From assembly GCF_016863615.1 (NCBI RefSeq), contig NZ_BOPF01000022.1:1-64000 (forward strand): a stretch of 64,000 bases of DNA, read 5' to 3'. The notes beneath the pieces were generated by a model. That model saw only the letters and a list, made by a program, of their open reading frames with translations. It was not told where the DNA came from and made no database searches. This document shows positions 57,002 to 64,000 of the stretch, piece by piece. Source of the stretch: Virgisporangium aliadipatigenens. Its GTDB lineage: Bacteria; Actinomycetota; Actinomycetes; Mycobacteriales; Micromonosporaceae. Each line of letters begins with the position of its first letter. Position 1 is the first letter of the stretch. The position numbers were made by a program, and so were the translations under genes.

Positions 57002-58567
57002 GTGAGTGAGCCGGTACTTACGGAACGAGATCACAGCCCGCCGGACCTGGTTGCCGGTATGCAGGCGGTGCTCGATGTCGTGCCCGGCTCCGTGGGCTAC
57101 CTGACGCCGATCCTCGACCCCGCCGGTGAGCCCGTCGACTGGCTGATGGCCGCCGTCTCCCCGAACGCCGTGGACCTGTCCGGGCGTCGTGCCCCGGACC
57201 TCATCGGGCGGCGGGTGCGCGCCGCCTACCCGGGCATCCACGACACCCCGATCCTGGCGGGATACCGGCGCACCTGGTTCACCGGCGTGGCCGGCACGAT
57301 CGGGCCGTTCCCGGGGATCCGCCCGCACACCGGCGACACTCCACCGGGCGTGAGCATGCTGCGGTTCGGCCGGGTCGAGGGCGGGCTCATGGTCAGCTGG
57401 ACCCGGATCGACCTAGACGCGCGGGCCGCACAGCGCCTCGCCGACACCGAACGGATGGGCAAGCTCGGCTACGGCGTCTGGCGCGTCGACGGCCGGATGC
57501 CCGACGAGTGGTCGGAGAATCTGTACCGGATCTTCCAGCGTCACCCCGACGAGGGACCCCTGGACTACGACGGCTTCCTCGCGCTGGTGCACGAGGACGA
57601 CCGGCACATGTTCGACGAGCGGATGGGCGCACTTCTCACGCACGGGGACCGCCTGGACGTGGAGGTGCGCATGGTCCTGCCCGACGGCGACCACCACCTG
57701 CGCGTGGTGGCGGAGGTGGCCCGCGACGGCTCCGGGGCGCCGTCGGAGGTGTTCGGGCTGTTGCAGGACAACACGTCGCTGTGGATGAGCAACCGCCGCC
57801 TGGTGTCGACCCAGCGCGAACTGCTGGAGCAGCAGCGCCTGCGGGCCGAGGAACTGACCCTGGCCGGCCGCCTCCAGGAGGTCATCCTGCCGGTGCTGCC
57901 GGAGCCCATGCCGCTGCCCGGCCTGCGGGTAGCGGTGCGGTACCTGCCGGCCGAACGGGTCGGCCGGGTCGGCGGCGACTGGTACCACACGATGCCGCTG
58001 CGGGACGGCTCGGTACTGCTGGCCGTCGGCGACGTCGCCGGGCACGGGCTGCCGGCCGCCGCGGTGATGGCCCAGCTCCGGCACGCCCTGAGCGCGCTCG
58101 CCGTCTCCACCGGCGACCCGGCCAAGCTGCTGACCATGCTCAACACCGTCCTGTGCGAACAGGTGTCGCCGCCGACCCTCGCGACGGCCGTGGTGGCCCG
58201 CTACAACCCGGTCACCCGTCGGCTGGCGTGGGCCCAGGCGGGCCACCCGCCGTGCCTGCTCTTCCGCGACGGCTTCGGCCACCGGCTGGCCCGCCCGGCC
58301 GGCGTGGTCCTGGGCGCCATCCCGGACGCGACGTACCACACGGCCACGACCGGCCTACTGCCCGGCGATCTCCTGCTGATGTACACGGACGGGCTGGTGG
58401 AGGGACCGGTGGAGACCGTCGAGGAGGGCATCGACCGGCTCTCGGCGGCGGTGGTCGAGATGCTGCCCGGGCACCCGGACGACGACCTCGCGGCCGCCGT
58501 GGTCGACGGCGTGCCGCGGGCCAACCCGCACGACGACACCTGCATCCTGGCCGCCCGCGCGGCCTAG
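57002..58567 (+). CDS. PAS-PAS-PP2C serine phosphatase (SpoIIE/RsbU type)
   Basis: 521 residues from GTG 57002. Two PAS-like regions (VLDVVPGSVGYLTPILDPAG; MGKLGYGVWRVDGRMPDEWS, HEDDRHMFDERMGALL) are followed by a short coiled coil and the PP2C-type domain: LPAERVGRVGGDWYHTMPLR, VGDVAGHGLPAAAVMAQLRH, LLMYTDGLVE and HDDTCILAARA. The metal-binding Asp residues are intact. Such phosphatases dephosphorylate STAS anti-sigma-factor antagonists; the STAS-ATPase at 39.8 kb could be a partner, but this is only inference. It ends within eight bases of the convergent fabG. Confidence 0.9.
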   Translation: MSEPVLTERDHSPPDLVAGMQAVLDVVPGSVGYLTPILDPAGEPVDWLMAAVSPNAVDLSGRRAPDLIGRRVRAAYPGIHDTPILAGYRRTWFTGVAGTIGPFPGIRPHTGDTPPGVSMLRFGRVEGGLMVSWTRIDLDARAAQRLADTERMGKLGYGVWRVDGRMPDEWSENLYRIFQRHPDEGPLDYDGFLALVHEDDRHMFDERMGALLTHGDRLDVEVRMVLPDGDHHLRVVAEVARDGSGAPSEVFGLLQDNTSLWMSNRRLVSTQRELLEQQRLRAEELTLAGRLQEVILPVLPEPMPLPGLRVAVRYLPAERVGRVGGDWYHTMPLRDGSVLLAVGDVAGHGLPAAAVMAQLRHALSALAVSTGDPAKLLTMLNTVLCEQVSPPTLATAVVARYNPVTRRLAWAQAGHPPCLLFRDGFGHRLARPAGVVLGAIPDATYHTATTGLLPGDLLLMYTDGLVEGPVETVEEGIDRLSAAVVEMLPGHPDDDLAAAVVDGVPRANPHDDTCILAARAA

Positions 58568-58574
58568 GCGTGTC

Positions 58575-59327
58575 CTAGTCGAGCGGGCCGCCGGCGACGT
58601 AGATGACCTGGCCGGAGATGAACCCGGCGTCGTCGCCCGCGAGGAACGCCACCAGTGCGCCGATGTCGTCGGGCGTGCCCACCCGGCGTACCGGGATCCG
58701 CGCCGCCGACGCCTTCTGGAACTCCTCGAAGTCCACGCCCATCCGGGCCGCTGTCGCGGCGGTCATCTCGGTGGCGATGAACCCGGGCGCGATCGCGTTG
58801 GCCGTCACGCCGAACTGGCCCAGTTCGATCGCGAGCGTCTTGGTGAACCCCTGCAGGCCGGCCTTCGCCGCCGAGTAGTTCGCCTGCCCGCGGTTGCCGA
58901 GGGCGGAGCTGCTCGACAGGTTGACGATCCGGCCGAACCGCTGCTCCACCATGTGCGACTGGCAGGCCCGGCTCATCAGGAACGCCCCCTTGAGGTGCAC
59001 GCCCATGACCGTGTCCCAGTCGTCGTCGGTCATCTTGAAGAGCAGGTTGTCGCGCAGCACACCCGCGTTGTTGACCAGAACGGCCACCGGCCCGAACTCG
59101 GCGACGACCCGCTTCACGGCCGCGTCGACCTGGGCGGGATCGCTGACGTCGGCACCGACCGCGACGGCCTTGCCGCCGGCGGCGGTGATCGCCTCCACGG
59201 TCTCCCGGCCGCCGTCCTCGGTCAGGTCGACCACTCCGACCGCGTGGCCGCTCGCGGCGAGGCGACGCGCGGCGGCCGCCCCGATCCCGCGGGCCGCTCC
59301 GGTGACGATCGCGACGCGCTGACTCAT
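58575..59327 (-). CDS. fabG: 3-oxoacyl-ACP reductase-like SDR
   Basis: 250 residues. SDR motifs: nucleotide loop VTGAARGIGAA (residues 8-18), NNAG, catalytic Ser in LSSSSALG, and YSAAK, with the C-terminal GFISGQVIYVAGGPLD. DxxD/NADPH pattern and similarity to FabG favour a 3-oxoacyl-ACP/CoA reductase, although a broader alcohol dehydrogenase role cannot be excluded. ATG 59327 begins the motif-bearing frame; longer reading enters the cvnD region. It is probably separate from cvnABCD, with a gap of 68 bases carrying GTGGGGAG before the start. Confidence 0.88.
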   Translation of the reverse strand: MSQRVAIVTGAARGIGAAAARRLAASGHAVGVVDLTEDGGRETVEAITAAGGKAVAVGADVSDPAQVDAAVKRVVAEFGPVAVLVNNAGVLRDNLLFKMTDDDWDTVMGVHLKGAFLMSRACQSHMVEQRFGRIVNLSSSSALGNRGQANYSAAKAGLQGFTKTLAIELGQFGVTANAIAPGFIATEMTAATAARMGVDFEEFQKASAARIPVRRVGTPDDIGALVAFLAGDDAGFISGQVIYVAGGPLD

Positions 59328-59395
59328 CCCACGCACTCCCCACTGCTCCGGCACACCGTTTCGATTACCCCACGGTAACCTCCCGGGTGCTCCGG

Positions 59396-59977
59396 TCAGG
59401 CGGCGGCCGTCGCCCGTTGCAGCGCGTGCCGGCAGACGGTGAGCAGCGCGTCCCGGACGGACTGCCGCGACCGCGCGTCGAACGTCGTCAGCGGCGTGTC
59501 GCCGTTGACGGCCAGCGCCCAGCGGACCTCCTCCAGCGAGTGCGCGAGCCGGCCGTGGAACAGGTTCACCGCGATGACGAACGGGATCCGCGCCTGTTCG
59601 AAGTAGTCGACGGCCGGGTAGCAGTCGTCCAGCCGGCGGGTGTCGACGATGACCAGCGCGCCGAGCGCACCCACGCAGATGTCGTGCCACATGAACCCGA
59701 ACCGGTCCTGCCCCGGCGTCCCGAACAGGTACAGCTTGAGCCCCTGGTCGAGTCGGATGGTGCCGAAGTCGATCGCGACCGTGGTGGTGGTCTTGTCCGG
59801 CACGTCGCCGGTGCGGTCGACGTGCGCGGCCACGTCCGTCATCGCCGCCTCGGTGGTCAGCGGCGGCGTGTCGGAGATGACCCCGACCGTGGTGGTCTTG
59901 CCGACGCCGAACCCACCGGCGACCACGATCTTGATGGGAGTCGGCGCCGCCGGCTCATGCGATTGCGGATAGCCCAC
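59396..59977 (-). CDS. cvnD: CvnD-type conservon GTPase
   Basis: 193 residues. P-loop VVAGGFGVGKTTTVGVI, then the ATTTVAIDFGTI strand, LFGTPGQDRF and a shortened NKxD region (AVNLFHGR). This is the small Ras-like/MglA-like protein of actinobacterial conservons (cvn clusters). The start overlaps cvnC by 23 bases, and the set cvnA-B-C-D is complete. Conservon GTPases are thought to form a receptor-associated signalling complex with CvnA-C; the output here is unknown. Confidence 0.92.
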   Translation of the reverse strand: MGYPQSHEPAAPTPIKIVVAGGFGVGKTTTVGVISDTPPLTTEAAMTDVAAHVDRTGDVPDKTTTTVAIDFGTIRLDQGLKLYLFGTPGQDRFGFMWHDICVGALGALVIVDTRRLDDCYPAVDYFEQARIPFVIAVNLFHGRLAHSLEEVRWALAVNGDTPLTTFDARSRQSVRDALLTVCRHALQRATAAA

Positions 59978-60404
59978 GGATCACCCTTTCGATCATTGCG
60001 GGGTCGGTGGCCGCCGCCCGCTGCGGCCGCAGCACCCGCAGGTGCCCGGCGGCCGCCAGGTCCGCGACGAGCACCCGGACCACCTGGAGATGCAGGTGCA
60101 GCAGCGCACCGAGTTCGGCCACCGAGACCGGGTCGTGCGCCAGGTTGACGACCTCGCGGTGCTCGAAGCGCAGCGCGTGCGGCGCGGCGATCACGGCACC
60201 GTCGGCGACCACCTGCGCCTCCAGTGCGAGCGTCGGATCCACCGGCGCCGTGCGGCCCCCGGTCATCTGGTACGGGCGCAGGCGCGGGGCGTCGTCCGCG
60301 TCGAGGTACGCCTGGGCTCCCGGGTCGTCCGGCAGCGGACGGGATGCGTCCGCATGTCGCATGTACGGGGGCAGTCGCCGCCCTGCACCGTCGGCCTCGG
60401 TCAT
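59955..60404 (-). CDS. cvnC: CvnC-type DUF742 protein
   Basis: 149 residues. DUF742 pattern: RLRPYQMTGGRTAPV near the middle and HREVVNLAHDPVSVAELGAL, LHLHLQVVRVLVADLAAAGH, LRVLRP to the end. The helix set is a winged-helix-like fold found only in conservon operons. It begins one base after the cvnB stop. Its likely role is to couple the sensor CvnA and the roadblock protein CvnB to the GTPase CvnD. Confidence 0.9.
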   Translation of the reverse strand: MTEADGAGRRLPPYMRHADASRPLPDDPGAQAYLDADDAPRLRPYQMTGGRTAPVDPTLALEAQVVADGAVIAAPHALRFEHREVVNLAHDPVSVAELGALLHLHLQVVRVLVADLAAAGHLRVLRPQRAAATDPAMIERVIRGLSAIA

Positions 60405-60405
60405 C

Positions 60406-60831
60406 TCAGACCGCCGCGACGGTGTTCTTCAGTTCGTCGATGAGCTGCGGGGTGAGCACGCGACCGGCCCGGTTGGCGAAGACCGCCATCTCGTAGGCGA
60501 TCGTGCCGAGGTCGGCCTGCTTGGTGGCGAGCACGCCCAGCGCGGAGCCGGAGGAGATCGTCGCCACGAGCAGGTAACCGGACTCGAAGTCGATGATCAC
60601 CTTGTTCGTGAAGCCGAGCTGGTACAGCCGCGAGGCGCCGCCGGCCAGGCTGGTGATGGCCGAGGTGATGGCGGCGAAGCGTTCGGCGTCGTCGCGGCTG
60701 CTGTTGGTGGCCATGGCGATCAGCAGGCCGTCGGAGGAGACCGCGATGGCGTCCGACACGCCCGCCGTCTCCACGGCGAACCGGTCGAGCAGCCAGTTGA
60801 AGCTGCGGGCTTCCGGAGATGCGATGGTCAT
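60406..60831 (-). CDS. cvnB: CvnB-type roadblock/LC7 protein
   Basis: 141 residues. Roadblock/LC7 fold with WLLDRFAVETAGVSDAIAVS, SDGLLIAMATNSSRDDAERF, TSAITSLAGGASRLYQLGFT and VIIDFESGYLLVATISSGSA. MglB-like proteins of this type regulate small GTPases. ATG 60831 overlaps the cvnA stop (ATGA). Longer in-frame reading would run into cvnA in a different frame and is not credible. Confidence 0.92.
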   Translation of the reverse strand: MTIASPEARSFNWLLDRFAVETAGVSDAIAVSSDGLLIAMATNSSRDDAERFAAITSAITSLAGGASRLYQLGFTNKVIIDFESGYLLVATISSGSALGVLATKQADLGTIAYEMAVFANRAGRVLTPQLIDELKNTVAAV

Positions 60832-63785
60832 CGTCGCTCCACATCCTGGGGCTCGGATCCTGCCTGGACCCGCCCGACGAACTCTGGTTGCTGAAGATCC
60901 TGTTGCTCGCCGCGGGCGAAGCCCGCGACCAACGTGTCGATTGCCCGCGCCTCGGCCTCGGGGTCCCGGTCGACCGGCCCGGACGACGGCGGCGGCGGGA
61001 CCGCCGACCCGCGACCCGCCGCGGGACCGCCCCGGCCGGGGCCGTCCGGCAGGCGCAGCTCCTCGGCGAGGTTCGCGCCGGGCACGCGCCGGCTCAGTCC
61101 ACCGGCGGCGGCCGGTGGCGGCACCGCGGCCCGCCCGGCCGACGGCGGTGCCGGTGCCGCGGGCGCGCCGCCGGCCGGCAGCGGCCACTGCCGCGGCGGG
61201 GCGTTCGTCGCCGGTGGGTTCGGCGCCGGCGCCGGTGCGGCCGTCCGTTCGAAGATCCCGGGCATCTGTGGCATCGGCGGTATCGGGCGACCGGCCCCGG
61301 CGGGTGGTGGGCTGAGGTCCGGCGGCCGCATCGCTCCGCCGGGCGGTGTGGCGATTCCCCGGGCGAACCCGGTGGTGAACGCCTCCGCCTCGGCCCGCGC
61401 GGCGGCCGGATCGACCTCGACGGTGTTCTCCCGCTCGCTCGCCGGCGCGAACGTGCCCTTCGGCAGGTTCCGTCCGGGAACGCGGCGGGTCAGGCCGCTC
61501 GGGCTGGACTCGACGGCCGGCGGCGCGTCGGGAGCCCGGTCGGCCGGCATCGACTCCGGCGAACGGCGCGGCCCCGGCACCGCGGCCCGGCCGGTCGCCG
61601 GTACCCCGCCGTTCAGCGGGCCGGTCGTCGTCAGCGGCGCGGCCGTCGCCGGCGGCGGGGGTGCGATCGCCATCGGCTGCGGCGCGGCGGGGATCGGGGG
61701 CAGCGGCGCGAGCAGGGCGATCGGCTCCGCCTCGTCCAGCAGCGCCGGGCTCAGCTCCGGCAGCGCCGCCGCCGGCACGACCTCCTCCTCGCCGAACCAG
61801 GCGAACTGGCCACGCACCGAGGTCGCCTGCATCGCGCGGGTGGTGTGATCCGGCGTCGGCAGCGCGCCCACCGGCTGCCGGACGGCCTGTCGCACACCCC
61901 GCGCCTGCGGAACCGGCGCCACCGGGCCGGACGCGGTGGTCAGCAGCCGGGCCGGGATGTCGACGTGCACGGTGACGCCGTGCGGCGCGGTGGGGCGCAG
62001 CGTGACCGCGAGCCCGTGCCGGCGGGCCAGCCGCCCGACCACGAACAGGCCGAGCACCTGGGTCGGCGCCACGTCCAGGCGTTCGCGCTCGACCAGCCGG
62101 CGATTTTCGGCCGCGAACTGCGCCTCGTCCATGCCGATGCCGGTGTCCACGATCGTCAACCGGCACCCGTCCGCCGTCAGGCCCACCGCCACGGTCACGG
62201 GCGACGGCGGCGGCGAGTACGACACCGCGTTGTCCAGCAGCTCCGCCAGCAGCAGGATCAGGTCCGGCACGACACCCGGCACGGCGGCCACGTCGACGAC
62301 GTCCGTCAGCTGTACCCGCGCGAACTGCTCGATCTCGGCCGCACCGGCACGCACCGCGTCGGCCAGGCGCATCGGGCTCGCCGGGTTGTCGTCGGCCACA
62401 CCGGAGACCACGAGCAGCGCGGAGGCGCTGCGGCGCAGGCGGGTGGCGACGTGGTCGAGCCGGTACAGCCGGTCCAACAGCTGCGGGTCCTGCTGCTGGC
62501 GTTCGAGCACGTCGATCAGGTTGAGCTGCCGGTCGGCCAGGTTACGGGTGCGCCGCGCGACGGTCGCGAACATCGCCGACACGTTGCGCCGCGTGGTGAC
62601 CTGCCGTTCGAGCAGGGCGGCGGCGGCGTTCTGCACCTGGTTGAACGCGGCCGCCAGGTCAGCCACCTCGCCGGGGCCGGTGGTGGGCACCGCGCGGAGC
62701 TGTGGTGGCGCGTCGGAGTCGGAGTCGGAGTCGCTGACCCGTTCGAGCTCCCGGCCGGTGGCGGCGGCCACGGCGACGGCCGCGTCGTTGAGGCGCGACA
62801 GCGGCACCGCGATCGAACGCGCGCCGGCCGCCGCGAGACCGGCGACGAGCAGCACCAGCAGCAGGGCCAGCCCACCGACCAGGATCGCCGTGGTGCGTGC
62901 GCTGTCCGAGGCGGCCCCCGACTCGTCGAGAATCTTCTGCGCGACCTGGTCGACGATCTGGCGGCGCAGGTTGCTGTACGTCTCGACCGCCTGCGCGAGG
63001 CCGGCGACGACGGAGTTCCGCTGGGGACCGGTGGGCGCGGCGGTCTCGGCGAAGATCACCTGTGCCTGTTCGACCACGGACTCGGCGGCGCGGCTGTTCT
63101 GCGCGGCCGACAGCAGGCGCAGGTGCTCGTTGCGGGCCAGGGCCGAGAAGCGGCCGGTGTTGACGCGTTCGGCGGTGCGCGAGTCGGCGTACAGCAGCTG
63201 GCCGCCCTGCGGCTCGGTGACGGCCACGATCGCCGCGGCGCCGGCGCGGGTGGCGTGCTCGTTGGCGCGCAGCAGCTCGTCGAGCGGGGCGAGCGGCGGT
63301 TCGGACGCCTCCCGGCCGATCGGCGCCGGCATGGCGTCCAGCATGGCGGCGGTGGCCTGGCTGTAGAGCAGGTGCACGGTCTGGCCGTACACCTCGCCGC
63401 CGAGCACGAGCCGGCGCACCACGCCGAGGAGTGCGGCGAGCCGCTCGGCGCCGTCCTTCAGCCGCGGGTCGCTCTTGCGGGCGGCCTCCAGCGCGGCGTC
63501 CACGCGCAGGCGCTGCTTGGTCAGCGTGACCGTGTCGCCGGTGCGCGTGGCGAGGTCGACGATGGCGAGCAGGCGTTCCCGCTGCACCTCGTCCATCAGG
63601 ACGGAGATCGCCTGGCGGGACCGCGTCTCGGCGGAGATCTGATTGGCCGCCTCGACCTGGTCCACCCGTTCGATCACGACCGGAACGGCGAGTCCGATCA
63701 CCGCGAGCAGCGGGATCAGCACGAGGAGGGCAAGCCTGGAGGCGACGCGCAGACGGGCGAAGCGTCGACGCGCTCCGGCTAACAC
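60828..63785 (-). CDS. cvnA: CvnA-type membrane sensor with HATPase domain
   Basis: 985 residues. Helix 1 (about 16-37), a nitrate/sulfonate-sensing-like extracytoplasmic domain (about 38-305), helix 2 (about 307-329), a HAMP-like segment with an SDSDSDSD run, and a HATPase domain (LLLLAELLDNAVSYSPPPSP, VDTGIGMDEAQF). The phospho-acceptor His region is not a standard HisKA. The long Pro/Ala-rich C-terminus carries two copies of an LxRRVPGxNL motif (TRRVPGRNLPKG and SRRVPGANLAEE). It is the input of the conservon; GTG 63785 starts the frame. The promoter lies in the remaining 215 bases. Confidence 0.9.
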   Translation of the reverse strand: MLAGARRRFARLRVASRLALLVLIPLLAVIGLAVPVVIERVDQVEAANQISAETRSRQAISVLMDEVQRERLLAIVDLATRTGDTVTLTKQRLRVDAALEAARKSDPRLKDGAERLAALLGVVRRLVLGGEVYGQTVHLLYSQATAAMLDAMPAPIGREASEPPLAPLDELLRANEHATRAGAAAIVAVTEPQGGQLLYADSRTAERVNTGRFSALARNEHLRLLSAAQNSRAAESVVEQAQVIFAETAAPTGPQRNSVVAGLAQAVETYSNLRRQIVDQVAQKILDESGAASDSARTTAILVGGLALLLVLLVAGLAAAGARSIAVPLSRLNDAAVAVAAATGRELERVSDSDSDSDAPPQLRAVPTTGPGEVADLAAAFNQVQNAAAALLERQVTTRRNVSAMFATVARRTRNLADRQLNLIDVLERQQQDPQLLDRLYRLDHVATRLRRSASALLVVSGVADDNPASPMRLADAVRAGAAEIEQFARVQLTDVVDVAAVPGVVPDLILLLAELLDNAVSYSPPPSPVTVAVGLTADGCRLTIVDTGIGMDEAQFAAENRRLVERERLDVAPTQVLGLFVVGRLARRHGLAVTLRPTAPHGVTVHVDIPARLLTTASGPVAPVPQARGVRQAVRQPVGALPTPDHTTRAMQATSVRGQFAWFGEEEVVPAAALPELSPALLDEAEPIALLAPLPPIPAAPQPMAIAPPPPATAAPLTTTGPLNGGVPATGRAAVPGPRRSPESMPADRAPDAPPAVESSPSGLTRRVPGRNLPKGTFAPASERENTVEVDPAAARAEAEAFTTGFARGIATPPGGAMRPPDLSPPPAGAGRPIPPMPQMPGIFERTAAPAPAPNPPATNAPPRQWPLPAGGAPAAPAPPSAGRAAVPPPAAAGGLSRRVPGANLAEELRLPDGPGRGGPAAGRGSAVPPPPSSGPVDRDPEAEARAIDTLVAGFARGEQQDLQQPEFVGRVQAGSEPQDVERR

Positions 63786-63967
63786 CGGGCACCCACCGGC
63801 ACGCCCGCCAAGCCGTCGCCGCCCGCGGCCCTCCTCCAGCCCGCGCTGGAATCCCGATCCGGGGCTGCCAATGTCGCCTCCGCTCGCCGGACGGCCCGCC
63901 GTAGGTCGTTGGTCCGCGCCGCCAAATGCGGGACGTAACGAGGCAGGGCTGAGTCCGGGTCCCCTGT

Positions 63968-63999
63968 GTTACCCGACCGTGGGTGAATCTACGGGTAAC
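63968..63999. promoter_or_regulatory. Inverted repeat at the right edge of the window
   Basis: GTTACCCG (63968-63975) and CGGGTAAC (63992-63999) are perfect 8-base arms around a 16-base loop, about 185 bases upstream of cvnA. It may be an operator of the conservon or a terminator of a gene beyond the edge. Confidence 0.45.
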
Positions 64000-64000
64000 G

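Noticed and set aside
57002..58567. FliA-type promoter before the PAS-PP2C gene (CTCA at about 56966)
   Set aside because: The sequence 16 bases downstream is AGTACG, not GCCGAA-like.
60819..63782. Forward open frame of almost 1000 codons opposite cvnA
   Set aside because: Arg/Gly/Ala-rich antisense shadow of cvnA; no recognised motif or ribosome-binding site.
1..64000. tRNA, rRNA, CRISPR arrays, insertion sequences, prophage or att sites
   Set aside because: Looked for by eye (T-loop patterns, regular spacers, transposase motifs, long terminal repeats) and none seen.

Overview
The window is high-GC DNA, almost wholly coding, with GTG/TTG starts, ATGA/TGATG gene overlaps, a conservon-type GTPase operon and a chemotaxis/flagellar island. 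This points to a motile actinomycete, most likely of the Actinoplanes/Micromonosporaceae type. That assignment rests on gene content and was not checked against a database.

Layout. (1) 1-11.5 kb: a forward flagellar hook/motor/export cluster: fliK (partial), flgD, flgE, flbD/swrD, motA, motB, fliL, fliM, fliN, fliO, fliP, fliQ, fliR, flhB. (2) 11.5-21 kb: a metabolic block that separates flhB from flhA. It holds a PPK2-type polyphosphate kinase, an alpha/beta hydrolase, a divergent shikimate/quinate catabolic locus (TetR regulator and QuiC1-type dehydroshikimate dehydratase facing a shikimate/quinate dehydrogenase and an Nramp-related transporter), an MFS permease and an EAL-HDOD protein. (3) 21-26.7 kb: flhA, an FlhF-like protein whose GTPase motifs are eroded, a small membrane protein and a methyl-accepting chemotaxis protein. 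(4) 27-35 kb: reverse-strand chemotaxis operons: cheB-cheR-cheY-cheX-cheY-cheX-like, an unknown gene, and cheA-cheW. (5) 35-46 kb: mixed single genes: class E-like sortase, MFS exporter, ricin-B lectin, HAD phosphatase plus RfaE2-type adenylyltransferase, phosphoribosyltransferase, STAS-ATPase, a GGDEF-marR-flavin oxidoreductase unit with tandem operator boxes, an exonuclease/phosphatase-family protein, a CDF exporter and two membrane proteins. (6) 46-49 kb: an accessory patch with a duplicated-repeat protein, an XRE regulator and a TetR regulator that each carry an apparent one-base frameshift, and a small Trp/Cys-motif protein whose ribosome-binding site lies in a hairpin. (7) 49-64 kb: an HTH/Clp_N pair with repeated 16-bp palindromes, a metallophosphoesterase, a DUF2071 protein, a GAF-ATPase lacking the kinase histidine, a heptose kinase and GT9 glycosyltransferase downstream of a PAS histidine kinase, a PAS-PP2C phosphatase, fabG, and a complete cvnABCD-type operon that runs to the right edge.

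How the parts fit. The flagellar and chemotaxis genes form one motility system. Four intergenic gaps (before fliM, flhA, cheB and cheA) carry a shared CTCA-N16-GCCGAA-like sequence, which I read as sigma-FliA-type promoters that would co-ordinate motor, export and chemotaxis units. Signal removal appears to use two CheX-like phosphatases; no CheZ is present in the window. The FliM N-terminus lacks the usual CheY-docking motif and FlhF appears to have lost GTP binding, so flagellar switching and placement may differ from textbook bacteria. No tRNA, rRNA, CRISPR array or insertion sequence was recognised, and no gene-free gap exceeds 300 bases.
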